64,000 nucleotides of DNA from Aphrophora alni (GCA_963513935.1 OY740768.1:48692089-48756088); one strand, 5' to 3'; counted from the first letter of the stretch, positions 10,840 through 25,680 are shown. Made by a program: numbers and translations. The notes: a model not told the origin generated them from the letters alone.

Positions 10840-12060
10840 ATAGGAGAGACGGTTTTGTTGAACAAAGACTTGAAACGTAATATAGATTCAATGAAACAAT
10901 ACTTTATCAAAATAGAATCAGTTAAACAATGTTTAACAGATGATCAACAGAACCTTGTTGCCCAATGTTTAGTTCGTGGCAAGCTTTAATCTACCGTTAT
11001 AAACATACCATTGTAAATCCTATTCTCAAATCTGATAGTTTTACAACTAAGACGATTCTAAGTCAAATCAATTAACAGAATGCATTACTTACAATATCCG
11101 ACTAATGGAACATCCTAATAATTTTGTACAAATAAGAATATATTTAAAAACCACAATTTATTTAATGACAATATAATATCAGAGTTCAACAACAATAGCA
11201 AATATCTCCAATTAGAACCACAAAAGAGATTCAACTAGATGATTAAACCAACTATCCCCCATGTTGAAGGTGTACAGTAGATAAACAAAACCTGTCACCC
11301 TATAAGTCCCACGTCAACTGCATGAACAAATCGTCAATAAACTGAAGTATGTCATTTTCAACAAAATCTGCAGTATACAAAAATGTACACCTCGTCAATA
11401 AGATAATCAATATCAAAATCCCAGACCGGGCAACACTAGGGTCATTTGACGTTGTCAATCTATATATAGACATCTCAGTTAGTCAAAGAGTGTCGATATG
11501 GGATAATAATTTGCGTTCAAACAAAATATTTAACAAAACTATTTTCAATTTAATAACATTTTCTATATTCAACATCAACGACTGGCCATAGGTTAGTCAT
11601 TAATTAGCATTATTGAAGAAAAAATCGAAAACTACATCGGAAACACGTTTATTACGACATAAACCAACAAATACCTCTGTAACATAATTTATTATTGTAG
11701 TTACGTAGACAATATCATATGTTTATTTAACATTAACTCAAGATAAATATATTTATTACAAAATGCCCAAAACAACATACACGCCAATTTACAATTTATT
11801 AATGAAATAGAATCCAAACAAATCTTAAATTTCCTAGACCTATGTGTTATAAAATAGGAACACAAATATTTATTCAGAATATACAGAAAACAAACCAAAG
11901 CAATCATACAATGCACACTACTTCCAATCACCATTGTGCACAAAAGTTAGCCGCATATATAGCTTAGTGCAAATATTGATAAACATACCCATTCCAACAG
12001 AAAATTTCAAACGAGGAGTAAACACCATTAAATCTATATTTACTTTAGAAACTTAAACAC
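10840..12060 (+). pseudogene. Penelope-like element reverse transcriptase remnant
   Basis: Conserved Penelope-type blocks appear in order but in different frames with many stops. A block reading LGSFDVVNLYIDI is near 11431-11475, matching the first catalytic Asp motif (FDV..LYT.I). It is followed by a degenerate LAMG-like block near 11583, a YVDN box at 11702-11713 where the family has YVDD, then LNFLDLCV and FRIYRKQT-like blocks near 11825-11900, and finally KLAAYI and LINIP-like blocks near 11943-11995. The order and spacing suit a Penelope-like RT better than a LINE. No GIY-YIG nuclease part was identified. The changed catalytic Asp and multiple frame shifts show it is dead. Boundaries are approximate. 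Confidence 0.6.
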
Positions 12061-14360
12061 TTGTTTAACATACCCTAAGCTGTAACAGTTCTTATTTTGT
12101 CTAGTTTGACTACTGTTTTCGGTGAATTGGATTCTCCATTTCCAAGTCACATGAAACACTCAACATACAGGGTTTGTCCTGGGCGTTTTTTCATTAGGTT
12201 TAGTTTCTGAACATGGGCCTAGACATCTAGGCGTGTGTTCTTTCTGCATTTTTTAGTTTGTAAATTAGCACTTGATAACGGGAGTCGATTTATACTCTCG
12301 AAATGTCGTGTATTGTTTCTTATACACAAATGGTAGTAAATGTCCGAACAAACAATAATATTAATAGATTGTAAATGTAAATATACTGATTTGTATATTG
12401 CGGCTTCTACTTTTATTAACAACAAAAAGAGAGCGTGTAAAAAGAGAACAATATCAAATAAGACTGGCTATCTTATGGTTTTAAAAGAATTAAATCAATT
12501 TTAAAATTCCAATGCTGATTTTGAATCAGTTGTGTAATGTTGAAAACAAAACAAAAATATCTTAATTTTGTCCACATGGTTGACTTCACTTTAGAATTAT
12601 TTTATAAGCAACCTCAACCTGTATATAGTTCACGATTAGAATTTTAATCGACTTGATAGATACCTTTTTGATTAAACAACTAGCGAATTTTTGACCGAGC
12701 TCTCTGCAATATGCAAAATTGGCTGTCATAAAATTAGTCTGTATCCTACAAGATCGAAATGTAGACCAATTATTCAAGTTCTTAGTCTATTGCTGGCTTG
12801 TCCAGTGTAGTATTTTCATAGCATTTAAAAAATACCCCGATTCACAACTGATGTTATCAAATATATGGTGATTTTTTTTTTTTTTTTTTTTTTTGTAATA
12901 TCGATTTCCATAGAAATAGAAGTAAAATAATATTTAACCTACACATTTTAGTATATTACATGAATAACAGCCATACTTTTGTCTTTGTTAAGCTTCAGAA
13001 AGAAAGTTTAGTGTTACAAGAATATTATTCAAATAATGGAATCTCTAAAAATAATTATGTTTAATAATATTCACCGAAATATAACGTTTTGTTAAAACAA
13101 CTATTACTGTGGGAGAAAATTGATAAAATAAAAAAATTAATAAATATTATTTTTTACGGTTTTTGTCGAAATTAATAACAATTAATTTAATTTATCCAAG
13201 GAGAAAAAGGAAGAAATGGATGAAAAAACCTTTTGATGGTCTAAGGGAGACACTGAAAATGGAGTGTTGTAACAGATGAAGAAAGCGATAGGACGAGATC
13301 CAAATACGACTAAAGTACCATAGAACAAGGTGAGGATAATAATTTAAAATTCAATTGTGCTCGTTCCAAATTATTTAAAAATTTTAAATTAGCTTCAACA
13401 TTTGATTTATTTAGCAGTTTAACTTAACTTTATTGCAATTATGTAATAATATTTTCAGTCCTAATTGCTTGTCAGTGGGAATGATTCAGACATTTTAAAA
13501 TACATCTTTATAGACTTAAAATTCTATAACTAATTTGCAGTGAAAGTGTGAAATTAATTCGAATTTACAATTTAATACTAAATTTGAAATTTAAGCCATA
13601 ACTTACACCTCTCGACTTGGCTACTTCCTGTTGATCGATAGGCTTCCGTTTGCACCCTGTTCCATACCAGAGCTCAGTACTCTATTGATTGTACTTTTAC
13701 AGCTGTTAAAGATATTGATTACTTCGAATTCTCAGTTATATTTTTCTCATATTTTCGTTATGTTTTACTATACTAACATAACATGCATATACTGAAAGGC
13801 AACAGCGTAACTGTTCAAAGTATATGGCACAAATAAAATTAGATGAATGTCAAAATGTTGGTATCATAATGGAATGGTATTGTACAATTTTACGGTTAGA
13901 TACATTTAAATGCAAGAATACATTCATAAAACTTCCTATTCTTGAACATGTCAATATACTAATCGTAGCCTTTTAAAAAAACTCAGCATACTGTATTCAT
14001 GTTTAGGTCATATTTAAATGAAAATGATATTAACTCGTTACAGATGTGTAGGTGATAATATCATAGAATATATTTTGTTACAATAATTACCGTTCTAATA
14101 AACTCATGCCCGTTCAGATAATAATGCTTCATACTTAAATTTAGTTTTCATTCACTTCACTAATAATTATATTTCAATAACTTTAACAGTCACAGCAAAA
14201 TAAAAACATTGATTTATTAGTTATTTTATCTTGTCACAAACATAATAAAAATTTCATTTTCTTTTTTAAAATCACTGTTTTAGTCATCAGAATGAATACG
14301 TTTGTCAAAGAGTATACCCACTATTGTTATTTATTTTGTTAATATTGAACTTTCATGTTA
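12061..14360. other. Non-coding DNA
   Basis: Contains a run of 23 T at 12872-12894 and otherwise A+T-rich sequence. The open frames of 60-70 codons on the minus strand (12219-12425, 12586-12777) show no motif and are not called. The T run could be the poly(A) tail of a minus-strand retroposon, but no body next to it was recognised. Confidence 0.5.
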
Positions 14361-14375
14361 TGACCACTGACTCAC

Positions 14376-14972
14376 TGACTCACTTACTGATCGCTATATC
14401 TCAAGAACGACAAATCGTATGAACTTGAAACTTGGCATGGTGGTTCCACTTAAGATCTAGATGTTCAATAAGAAGGGTTTTCAAAACATTTTGCGTTTCA
14501 CCGCGGATATCACGAAAAACCGCTATAATTAAACGATACGTTTTCCCCTAAACAATGAAGCCTACAAACTTGCAATTTGACACATACATTCAAATGAATG
14601 TTACATTCGCCTTTGGTGACTAGGCGATCACTAAGAAACGATTTGTGGAGAAAGGAAGCTTGGGGGTGGGGGTAGAAAATTCCAAAACTGACTGACTGAT
14701 AGCTATTTATCAAGAACGACAAATCGTATGAACTTGAAACTTGGCATGGTGGTTCCACTTACGCTCTAGATGTGCAATAAGAAGGGATTTCAAAAAATTT
14801 TGCTTTACACCGCGGATATCACGAAAAACCGCGATAAGTAGACGATAGTTTTGCCCTAAACAATAAGTTAAAGCTTACAAACTTGCAATTTGACACATAC
14901 ATTCCCTTTGGTGACTAGGCGATCAATAAGAAAGGATTTGTGGAGAAATGAAGCTTGGGGGTGAAGGATAAC
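14376..14972 (+). repeat. Two-copy tandem repeat, 309-bp period, inside the Helitron
   Basis: Copy 1 runs from about 14376 to 14687 and copy 2 from about 14688 to 14972. The shared core beginning CAAGAACGACAAATCG starts at 14402 and 14711, exactly 309 bases apart. The copies differ by scattered substitutions, and copy 2 has lost about 20 bases near the middle. The repeat precedes the helicase coding region and has no coding frame. Confidence 0.85.
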
Positions 14973-14974
14973 AA

Positions 14975-16558
14975 AAGATCCGTCAACTATTTGCCGTTAT
15001 GTTAGTGCATTGCCAACTGGCTGATCCGTTGACTTTGTGGGGAAAACATAATGACAATATGTCAGAGGATCTTAAAAGGCAAATGATAATGAATGTCCAG
15101 AAATAGACATAGAAACCGTTATGAATGTTGTTTACAACAAATGCTTGGTTCTATTAGGACAGGTTGTGTTTTCAATGTCTAGCCAATCTCTTCAACAGTT
15201 GGGTCTTCCTTCACCGTCCAATGATGTAAGCTTAGTAAGTGTCAACCGGGAATATCTGAAAGAACTGTCTTACGACGTAGTCCCGCTTTCTGAATTAGTT
15301 AGTAAAAACATAAAACAACTCAACTCTGAACAAAGTCAAGTCTATACCGAAGTCTTATGGGAAGCATTGATTCAGATTCTGAACGACTTTACTTTTTGGA
15401 TGCCCCTGGTGGAACAGGCAAAAAGTTTTTGATAAACCTGTGACAAAAACATTGCCATTTCCGTAGCTTCCTCTGGCATAGCAGCTACTTTGTTGGACGG
15501 TGGAAAGACAGCACACTCTGCCTTTAAACTTCCTCTTAACTTGAATCATACTGAAACTCCTTTGTGTAATATTTCTAAGCAGAGTGATACAGCACATGTG
15601 CTTAGGGAATGCAAGTTGATTGTTTGGGATGAGGTTACCATGGTTCACAAGGGAGGAATAGAAGCATTAGAGAGAACTCTCCAAGACATCCGGAGTAGTA
15701 AATGTCTTATGGGTGGGATGACTGTCTTATTGGCCGGGGACTTCAGGCAGACATTACCTGTCGTTCCTCGCGGAACACGAGCCGACGAGGTGAGGGCCTG
15801 TATTAGGTCGTCCTACCTGTGGCCTAAAGTCCAAGTCCGATCCTTGCGAGTCAACATGAGGGTACATCTCAAATGCGAACTTGGGGTAGAGGAATTTTCC
15901 AACTTACTTCTTAAAATAGGAGATGGGAGCCTAAGCGAAGAAAATGGTATCCCCATTTAAGCGCATTACACGCAGATAATCTGGAAAGGCTTAAGGAAAG
16001 AGCCATTCTTACACCAAAAAATGACATGGCAACAAGCTACAACGATTCTTTATTGGGTCAACTTTCAACTGAGATGGTGAAATATCAATCTGTGGACTCT
16101 TTTGTGGACCTGGAGGACACAGTTTACTACCCTGTAGAGTTTCTCCACACTTTAAATCCACCTGGGATTCCACCTCACAATCTTCAGTTGAAGGTTGGTG
16201 CGCCAATAATGCTTCTGCGTAATCTGATTCTTCCGAAACTTTGCAATGGCATGCGGCTGCAAGTTAAATCTTCACACAGAAACGTTATTGAAGCAACCAT
16301 TTTCACAGGCTGTGGTGCGGGAGAAACAGTTTTTCTACCTAGAATCCCTTGATTCCTTCCAATTACCACTTTTAGCTTAAACTGCTGCAGTTTCCTATTA
16401 AGGTATGTTTCGCCACGACAATAAACAAGACGCAAGGACAGTCTTTGAAAGTGGCAGGAGTGGATATAAGGAATGACTGTTTCTCCCACGGCCAACTGTA
16501 TGTTGCATGTTCACGTGTAAGCTCTCCTGACAGCCAGAAGAGCGAACGAAAAATGTAG
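14975..16558 (+). pseudogene. Helitron PIF1-family helicase, broken
   Basis: The 5'-3' helicase half of a Helitron RepHel protein is spread over several frames. The first piece (14975-15100) reads RQLFAVMLVHCQLADPLTLW, typical of the region ahead of the helicase core. The next is 15121-15390. Walker A (GGTGK, 15408-15422) lies in another frame. The piece at 15490-15957 holds Walker B (WDEVTMVHK) and GDFRQTLPVV. The piece 15958-16350 holds the LKVGAPIMLLRN block, and 16385-16558 holds the last motif (INKTQGQS...YVACSRV). At least five frame shifts or stops separate them, so no working enzyme can be made. Motif order is complete for the helicase, which points to decay after insertion rather than capture of a fragment. 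Confidence 0.85.
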
Positions 16559-16834
16559 TTTACAAGGAAGTTTTATAAAACAACCTAGCTTGAAAAAAAC
16601 CTTGGTCAACCTAATTTCAGTGTCTGCTACTAAAATGGAAACTTCCCTACTTGACTGTGACTATAAGGGGCCTGCCATTAAAATGAAAACTCCCCAACCC
16701 GGACTTGACATGAGAAACGACGTATGGCCATCTCCCCGTGGTGTTTCTCGGGTAACCTTAAAGAGCCATGCAATGTAATAAAAACTCCCACCAGTGGACT
16801 GCCTTACCTGGAATTCCGTTTGAAATGTACAACT

Positions 16835-16862
16835 CCGTAGCGAAGCACGGGTATTTAGCTAG
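16835..16862 (+). other. Helitron 3' terminal hairpin and CTAG end
   Basis: A short G+C-rich hairpin (16835-16850) is followed about 8 bases later by CTAG and then T. This is the standard rolling-circle terminator layout of Helitrons and fixes the right boundary of the element. Confidence 0.75.
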
Positions 16863-19800
16863 TGATGTATAATTTTTTTTAAATAAATATATTTTTTATG
16901 ACTAATAACATCTAAACTTATATTTTACAGAAGGTTTGTGGTAAGATATGAATATTTATAATCATATATACAAACATGAATATATATTCATGTATACACA
17001 TAAATTCTTAAATTCTTCATAAGCAATATAAACACAATCACGCAAACAAATACTGTTGTATTCTCGGAATACTGATACCTTAGATATCAAGCATTTGAGG
17101 AGAAAAAGGATGTCATGTATGGATTCTCTCGTAAAAATATTCATTAAAACGTTTTTATATTTGAGTTCTATATAAGATACCATTTTATACTTCCCTAAAT
17201 AACGTCATATTATCTGGCACAGCAAATATCCATATAACTTAACTTCTTTCAGAAAAATTATAATAAGTTGTGATGTTTGAAAACCATTTTTATATTGTCT
17301 ATATCTCTCTTTCCAAACAAGAGTAAAGAATAAAAAACTAGGAATGCTCCACAGTTAAACTCAAAGTAATCCTGTAATTTATCACCGACTTTCCATTCAA
17401 TCCTGAAGGTTTCTAATTTTATTGTAAATTAGTTTTTCTATTTTTATGTATGTCCGTGTAAATAAGTTTAAAATTAACCCAAATAATGTATCTGGCATCC
17501 ACAGTTTTAATTTATTGTTTGTGAAATAATATGGTTCAAATATCTTAACTCTAAAAATAAAAATACGAATTCGTGTCGATACGTTCCAAAAACTACATGT
17601 TGTTGCTAACTATGTATTGAGTTACATAATATTATGTAATAAACTTGAAATACTTACTTTGATAAAATTGTAAATTTAAAATCTAACATTTATGATGAAA
17701 GCTATCTTATTAATGTGTTTAGGGGCTGAGTGTTCAAATAGAGTTTTTAATTAAGACGCGGTTATTAGTGAAACCGATTTACAATATAATTTTGTTAGGT
17801 GAGTAACAATATATCTGTTTGCTCTAATATTAATGCATTCTCCATTCAAAATAATTCCAATGTTCATCAAAATGGATATTTTTCCATTAAAAACTTCATT
17901 ATTTTAAAATTAATTTTGTTGTTGTTGTACTTATTCTTTTGTTCCATTTTTACAAAATAAAATAAGTTTATTTCTGCCACACTGACCAGAAATTGTGATG
18001 CGAACACTATACATAACATAAACGCTCCATATAATGTTAGACATTTATTAGCGCCAGATATACATAACAGTTCCCTAGTGAAAATACTTCCACAGACACT
18101 GGAGACGTCACTTAGTCGAGCATCAGTTTGTTCATATGAGACCAACTAAGAAAGGACATTCTGGTCATTAAGCAAAATATTTTTCTTACGGCCATTCAAC
18201 TAAATTCTGCACAAATTTTATCAGCTGCAATTTTAATCTGAATGAAAACTATACATTTTAATATAAATTGCATTAAACACCTGTTACATAGAAATTGTGT
18301 TTTTAAAAAACACTAATATATAAAATAAATTATAAGTGTTCTAATACTGTAAATAAATGAAAAATTTAAATTCCTTTTTCTTTTATAAAATGCGTCCATT
18401 TATTCATATAATATTTTAATTTGGTGATAAAAAGTAAGAAATTTTTTATTTTGTTTAAAATGTAAATCTGTACCCGTACTAACTATAAGTGAGCCCCCAT
18501 GGGACGTTAGTGATTTTAGCTGTCAATTTCTTAAATAACAGTTATTTTGAACGATTTTAAATTATTTGAAACATTAGTATAGTTGAACTTTTTTCGTCTC
18601 TTTGTCAATGAATATGACAACAAAAAGTAACATTTATCAGATTATTAAGTTTATGATTAATTAAGGAGTTTATGAACAGCTCATGCAAATTTTTTTAACT
18701 TGTAAGTGTCTAATATTTACAAAATCCATATTTTTTCATGATTATCTTTTATGTTATAGCAATAATGATTAGATTTTCATTTTTATTCTTTATTACGTTT
18801 AAATAAATTGCTTTAAACAATTGCCATTAATACTTTCCAATGCATTCCATTATATGTAACTAGTTCCTCTTCCTAATTGTAACTACGGTATGTTTACACT
18901 CCAATGAATCCTTTAATGATAACATTGTGTTCAATATAAACGGCAACCCCTCTCGTCCTTCCTATTGAATAGAAAACCTTGTTCAGCGTCTCTTCTGATG
19001 GAAAAACTTTAATATTTTACATTCTATTCTCTTCAATAAACACAAGATACCCATGGGTAATTTTAAGTGGTACTGTAACGTATATAACTGCTTTCCCTTA
19101 CTAATACTTAGATGTATTACACTTCAATATTAGAAGTGACTATTTTATTATAATTATTTCATGGAATAAAATATATTATTTTATTTTTTAAATTGTATCT
19201 ACTTACACTCGTTTGAGAGTTTGTATACTCTATTACTTTACCCTTATTAGAATCTAGTCAACAAAATAAAAATGTACCTTTTTCTTTATTATTATTTAAA
19301 ATAAAATATACTGAGATGTATACAAGTAGTTGTTCAATGTATTTCTTAACATATGGTTCACTTCTGATCCTGCTGAAAATATCCTTTAGCGAAATTAGAG
19401 GGATAATCAGAAACTGGCTTTCGAAATTGATCTTTTTTTTAAATAGGAAAAAGTTATGGATAATTTTTATTACAGTCTTACAGTATGAATAATCTTATAT
19501 AAATTTTCAGTCATTTTACCTGTCCATGATTCGTTTGACAGAAAATAAAAGTAAACATTAGCCAAAGAGGTGCGTAGTGAATACTAGATTTTTCCCAAAC
19601 TGACGGAAAATTTACAGTACCTAGAGTTGTTTTTAATTGTTAACTTGTAGTTTATGAATTTGCTATATATTCTACATTTTTTCTCCTTTGAGGAAATTTT
19701 CTTTTCGATCTAGGGCCTTTTGAGTTTACAAAATTGAGTGTTACTCATATTCCTTTATATAATGTGTAGTCGTATCTATTTATAGAATTGTTTGTTCCCT

Positions 19801-22800
19801 GCATGGAAAGTTTCTTCCATGTACCAATAATGTATAACGTTTTCATTTCATAACTATTCGTAAGAGTGGAAGAAAAAGAATTGTTAAATAAAATGTAATC
19901 CAACGAAAAGCAAATGTGGCAGTCTACCATAACTTGATTTATTGATATTGACATGATTTCAAATGTATTAACTTGTATTTTTTTTAAATTTAAATTTCTG
20001 ATATAACTTTACTCCAATAAAATAAAACAAAACAAGATTTTTTTTCACAGTTACGAAAACTATAGAACCCATAATATACATCATATTTTGTATGAAAAAT
20101 ACAACTTTTGTACCAAAATTCCACGCATTTTATTTCTTATTATATTTTTAGAGTTGTGAAGATTAACTTGTTCTTTCTTAAATTTTTTTTTATTATGCAA
20201 TTCGGTCATTTAATTGTAATTAGATGTAACATAATTCATTTTACACTAATTGTTTATAAAAATTAGAATAAAAAGATCACAATTTTCTATAAATGTACGT
20301 GTTGGAAAATATGATTAAAAACAACACAAGTTATGTGCAACGAATTTTTAAATTGACGAACTTTTTTTTTTCACAAAAGATGGGTTACTAGCCTATATTT
20401 CCCTTAAAAGATGGTAAACATTTATTTAATTCACATGCGCATAATTTATAATAATGATTAAAACTAAGCGATTAACACCATATGGAAAAAACACGAATGA
20501 AAATAACATAGTAGTCGCAAAACAAAAACTGTATTTTTCCCACCGATAACAAGTAGGCGTTTTACTGTGTTTTGTAGTTTGGGCAATGTTTGTTTTTTTC
20601 TTATTATGAATGTTGCTCCAGTGCTTTTTGAACATTTGACAAGTCAATAATTATTAAAAGATATTAATATTGATTCTTTATGTAAATCAACAATTTCAGC
20701 TTCCAACAAAACATCAATTACATTAAGAAAATTTATTAAAACAAAATAGTAGCAGTGGAGAGAATACTCAATTGGCAAATCATTTATTATCCCTCTGACC
20801 TGCATTCATAGCCGTACTTGGGTTGGGTTTATTCAAATGATGAACTTTGCATTGGTAATTGAACAAATTGGATCGGAAGATAAATAGAATATTCGAGAGT
20901 TTCATTCTGTTCTTCAATGAATGTCATTAGGAAATCTAATGTATAAACACAATTTTATTAATCGTCTCTTACCCGCATTTGAGTTCAAATTTTTAATTCT
21001 ATTTGTTGACTATGTTTTAATCGGTATTATAACAAAATGAAAATATATTACGTTGTAAAATCTACATTTTTTTTTGTATGTTTCAAATTTTATACATTGC
21101 CATAGTAAGCAGTAGTATAAACTGTTAAATTTTCATAATTCATAGACACTCGAATAATAATTGTTTATACGTAATGCTAATTCTTACGTTGTATGTATTT
21201 AACTATCGCCTATAATGGCTGCAATTATTACATTTTTATTTCATTCCCAACAAATTTAGTTTAAGGTTTAATTTTATTATCCCGTCTAGTTCACTCTAAA
21301 ATCTATTTCCAAGTCAATTAATCCAAAATTAACTCTTTAAGTAGTCTTGCTCATCACAATTTATCAACTTTGTATTATACTTGAAATAGAGACTTCGTGT
21401 ACCAATTACTACTTGTATTCTACTCTCTAGGACATAAAATACTATTTGTAATTAGTAATGTGAAGTAAAACATCAATCTATGAATCTTCACTTCATTTGA
21501 AACTGTTTTAGAATACAAAGGAAAAAAGACGATAAAAATCTATTTGGACCGATTTATATAAACATTTTATTATGTTATATAGAATAATTATCAGTTTGCT
21601 AAGCTATTTTATAATTATTTAATTGAAATTTAAAATATAGAACCAAAGAAACACATTTTTATTTGGTATAAATGTTATGCAAACACTGTACAAGCTTCCT
21701 CAAGTCTACATACTGTATGCATACATAGACAACCACCATATTTAACCTCACATAACCTATAAAACGCAGAAGTTTCATAAGAAATAGATTTGTCTTAACT
21801 CTAGCCAATGAAACGTTTTTGTTGAATGGTCAATCAATTCGAGTTGCATTCTATCGACATTAACGTCCATTAACTTATATGCTAGTTACTAATTATAGTC
21901 ATTTACGGGGAACAATTCTGTCGTTAAAATCTCGTTACGTGGTTAAATATTAAATTCCAGTCGCAAATTCTTTATGGCAGTATTCTAGTGGGAGGTTTAA
22001 GAAATATATGAAAATATAAAATTGAGCTTATAACGACATTACATATTGTGTATAAATTAAACAATTTAAAACTACTGGGATGCCCTATTTTTCTATTTAC
22101 TTGTTGGATTTTTCTAGTTTCATAAAAATTGGTTTATATACGACCCAACTCGAATTACATAAATTACTTTTAAAATTTAAATTGTTTCCAAGAAAAGGAT
22201 CAAGTGAAATTAAGAACAATAATTAAAAGCTTATTCAAAATCGAGAGATAAGCAAAGAAGCCGAAATTTCCACCCTTTATTAGTTTTAAGAAGTGCAATT
22301 AAAACAAAAACAAACAAAAGACATCATATAACTCTTCACTCACTGTATGTATGAGCTACTCAGTAAATGTGTTTTTATTGTTACATTAAGATGCAAGTAT
22401 CAAATATAAAATATTTATTTAGCATACAAATGTCGATATTTTAAATCGTGTTTCGTAGAGCACAACAAGAGTGGAAAACAAATAGAAATGTTGCTTAACT
22501 AAAAACCATCTATCCTTCCAGTTCTTGCACAGAACTAAATATTAAATATTATTCAGCCTCAGTAAATTGATCCTCTTGTTTTGAGCTTTAGAGATTGGAC
22601 TGGTTAATATTGAGAAATGGAATTGATAGATTACATAGTATTTTGTACATACTACAGCGTACGTAACTAGTTTCTTTAAATGAAGGAATGGTAAGAGGTT
22701 CACAACAACCGACTTCCTAAATGTTAATTGACAACTCCAACTCCTCAGGATGATGTAAACGATTGTAGAAATTTATAATTCAATCGTATTTTTCTAGCAC

Positions 22801-25680
22801 CATATTTAAAGGTTCTTGTAATATTTTTACCAAAAACGGTTATAGAGACATTTAAACAAATGGTACGACACGTGGCTTTTGTTTTAGGTAGAAAAAACAC
22901 AATAATTCCAATGATTATATTCACTTAATTAATCTTTTGATTCCTTCAAGTAATTTTCTAAAACATCATCAAAGAAATATGCACCAAAACAAAAACCAAC
23001 ATTTAAATCTAAGCTTACATTAATGATGGCAGACCATTTAAAAGATGGATTAACAAATTAGGCTCTCTTTGGTTATGATTTTATACAGAGTACGTTTACA
23101 GATAACACTTACACTTATCTTATTTTTAACTGTTTTGAATTAAGTACACTAATATAACATAAAGTGTAAATATGTTGGACGACATATTTATTTATGTGAC
23201 CATTAAATATAATCATCTTTAACTCGATAATTATAAGAGTTGATAGTTTCTTTAATACTTAATTACATATACATATTTCATTAAATAATACATAAATACA
23301 CTTCCTTAAAAAATTTTTTGTTTCAGTGTTTATAATCGAGTTTTATATATATAATAAGGAATTTAGTGATTTATTACCTAAATATACGTTGCATTCAATG
23401 TGATAGATAATAGGTTCCCTTCAAATTCAAATAATTGTTATGTATTTCATTTATGAAAAGTGAGTTCATTAAAACAATTTTTAAATTACAAGAAATGGTT
23501 GTTAGACTACGTTGTAATAATATAAGCGTTTAAAATCCCCTTCGAATATTTACTGTATTTTTAAAACTGTTAAAACAACATATTATGATTTTTCCAAACA
23601 ACTGTTGTAATTGAAATGAAAGTTAGTACAATTTTATTAGTTTTCTAAAATTAAAATATAAAGTTTAATATAATTGATGAGTAAAGAATAAATATTTATG
23701 TTTATATTAATTGTTAATATTCGCCTTTTTCATAAATATGTATTTCTTAAATAAATATAACAACACCGTATTGATTCAAGATTCAAAACCAGCGAATGTT
23801 GATTCAAGATATGTACTTATGGTTCCAATCAGTAGGATTTATTAAAGAACAAATTAAATCAAATTTAACAAATCATTAAAAGTTTGACTATTGTAAGTCG
23901 ATATTACTTTATCAATGCTAGTAAAACGGTAGGAAATAGCAATAATGTAACAATAAATTAAACTTAATTTGTATAAACAATATTTTATTGAAATAAGAAG
24001 AAAATGTATTGTGAGAAATTATTTACTCAGCTTTCTCTGATTACGATTATTTTATTTATTACATCTAGTTTCCCCGTTACACAGTTTGAACATTTTTATA
24101 AACTTAATATTTTCTTTAAATGTTCATATTCATGAAGTAAATAATAACTAATCTTTTTCGTTTTTTGTTCTTTGGATCCTACGTTATGTTATTGAATTTT
24201 AAACACCTGAACTTATTAACTTCGAATAAGTATATCGATTACTACACTATGGATTTTCTTTAAGGGGAACTACGTCTATGGTAAACATGCCATAAATTAT
24301 TTTTAACGCTATTGTGTATTTCAAACTACCTAATGAGATTTAAAATCATTCATAGTTTATGAATTTTGTAGTTAACCAATTTTTCATTAATAAAAGTATT
24401 GTTTTAAAACACATTCATTAAAATGATACAATATCTAAACATAAAAACCTATCGCTATAGAATCGATAAAAAAAGTTGCACTTGACACATGTATGAAGCG
24501 TTATAATAAATTACGAAGATATTTTGAAGTACTAAATAATTCATCACAATTTATTATTTATCATAAGAAACTTGCAGCACAATTTTTACTAAATTGATGA
24601 GTTTAGAATTGTGTAGTCCTTATTGCAATTTTTGATATTTATACGTTTCGAGTAAATTTTAAAATTAAGTTGTTAAGAAATATTTGTTGTATCGTTTCTA
24701 AATTGTGTCTAATATGACTTGTATTAAAACAATTAATTTTGTTTACATGCAAACGTAATTTAAGATATGACAAAATTAATCAATAATTTAGGAAATTCTC
24801 ACCCTTTTTTTAAAATATTGTACACTTGCGAAGATTAATTATTGATAAATTAAAGTAAATATTAATTATTTTAATTAAAATATAATGCCCGGTATATTTA
24901 CGAGAGAAGGAAAATGTAAGAATAAAAATAATTAAATAAAAATTTCCATGATAGTAAGCTTTGTTCTTTTATAATTAAAGCATTAGTCTTTGTGAATAAT
25001 CTCGTTAGTTAACGTCAAGTAGACCAACGAAAGAATGCATCAACAGAAGAAAGTTGTATCTCAGAGTCTTTAATTAAAATTATAATATTGCAAATTTATA
25101 TTTTAATATTCTTCCTTTTTCGTGATAAATTATAATTCATTTTTAACCCTGTACCGAATACCAATTCATAAATTTGTTTTAATTCAGTAATTCTTTTCTA
25201 ACATTACTGATGTCGTTCATTTAAATAAATGAAAGAGGTGAATTCAAAAATTACTTCTACACTATTTTTTTAGATATTCAAATTATAAGTTAACGATCAC
25301 AGTTTAATATTTTTAAAATAGTATGATATTTGTGTTTGGTATGTCAAACTAAAAAGTAATAATTCTTAGAACAACTTTAAATATATAGTGTTGCCATTTT
25401 GAATTTGTAAGGTTTGAGATTGGTTCTATTGATTAGTTATTCTATAGTCAAAATATTTAAATGGCATATTTTATAGAAGTATGTTCACCTTGCAATGAAG
25501 TGTTTTTATCAGCTCATTAATGATATTGGTATAACCTGGGTAGTAGTGTTAGCTATTGCAAGCTTTCCTTGACGCTTATAATAAAAATAAACACATAAGA
25601 ACAAGTTATCATAACCATCATGACTGTAATTTAGTTACAACAAAAACTGTTGAAAATGTTAAAGTAGTATTGTGATCACA
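16863..25680. other. A+T-rich gene desert, part 1
   Basis: About 8.8 kb with only short chance frames (up to about 92 codons, for example 17867-18145 minus) and no recognisable domain. A perfect 18-bp palindrome (CATGAATATATATTCATG) lies near 16976-16993. I see no RNA gene or repeat array. Confidence 0.55.

Larger units (their letters stand above)
14366..16862 (+). mobile_element. Decayed Helitron, 5' part missing
   Basis: It consists of a tandem repeat, broken PIF1-type helicase coding pieces and a typical Helitron 3' end. The end shows a hairpin with CCGT (16835-16838) pairing ACGG (16847-16850) around a GC-GAA-GC core, and then CTAG (16859-16862) followed by T. Helitrons end in CTRR and insert between A and T, which fits. 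No HUH Rep domain was found upstream, so the 5' half is lost or beyond recognition. The left edge is set at the start of the tandem repeat and is uncertain. Confidence 0.8.
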
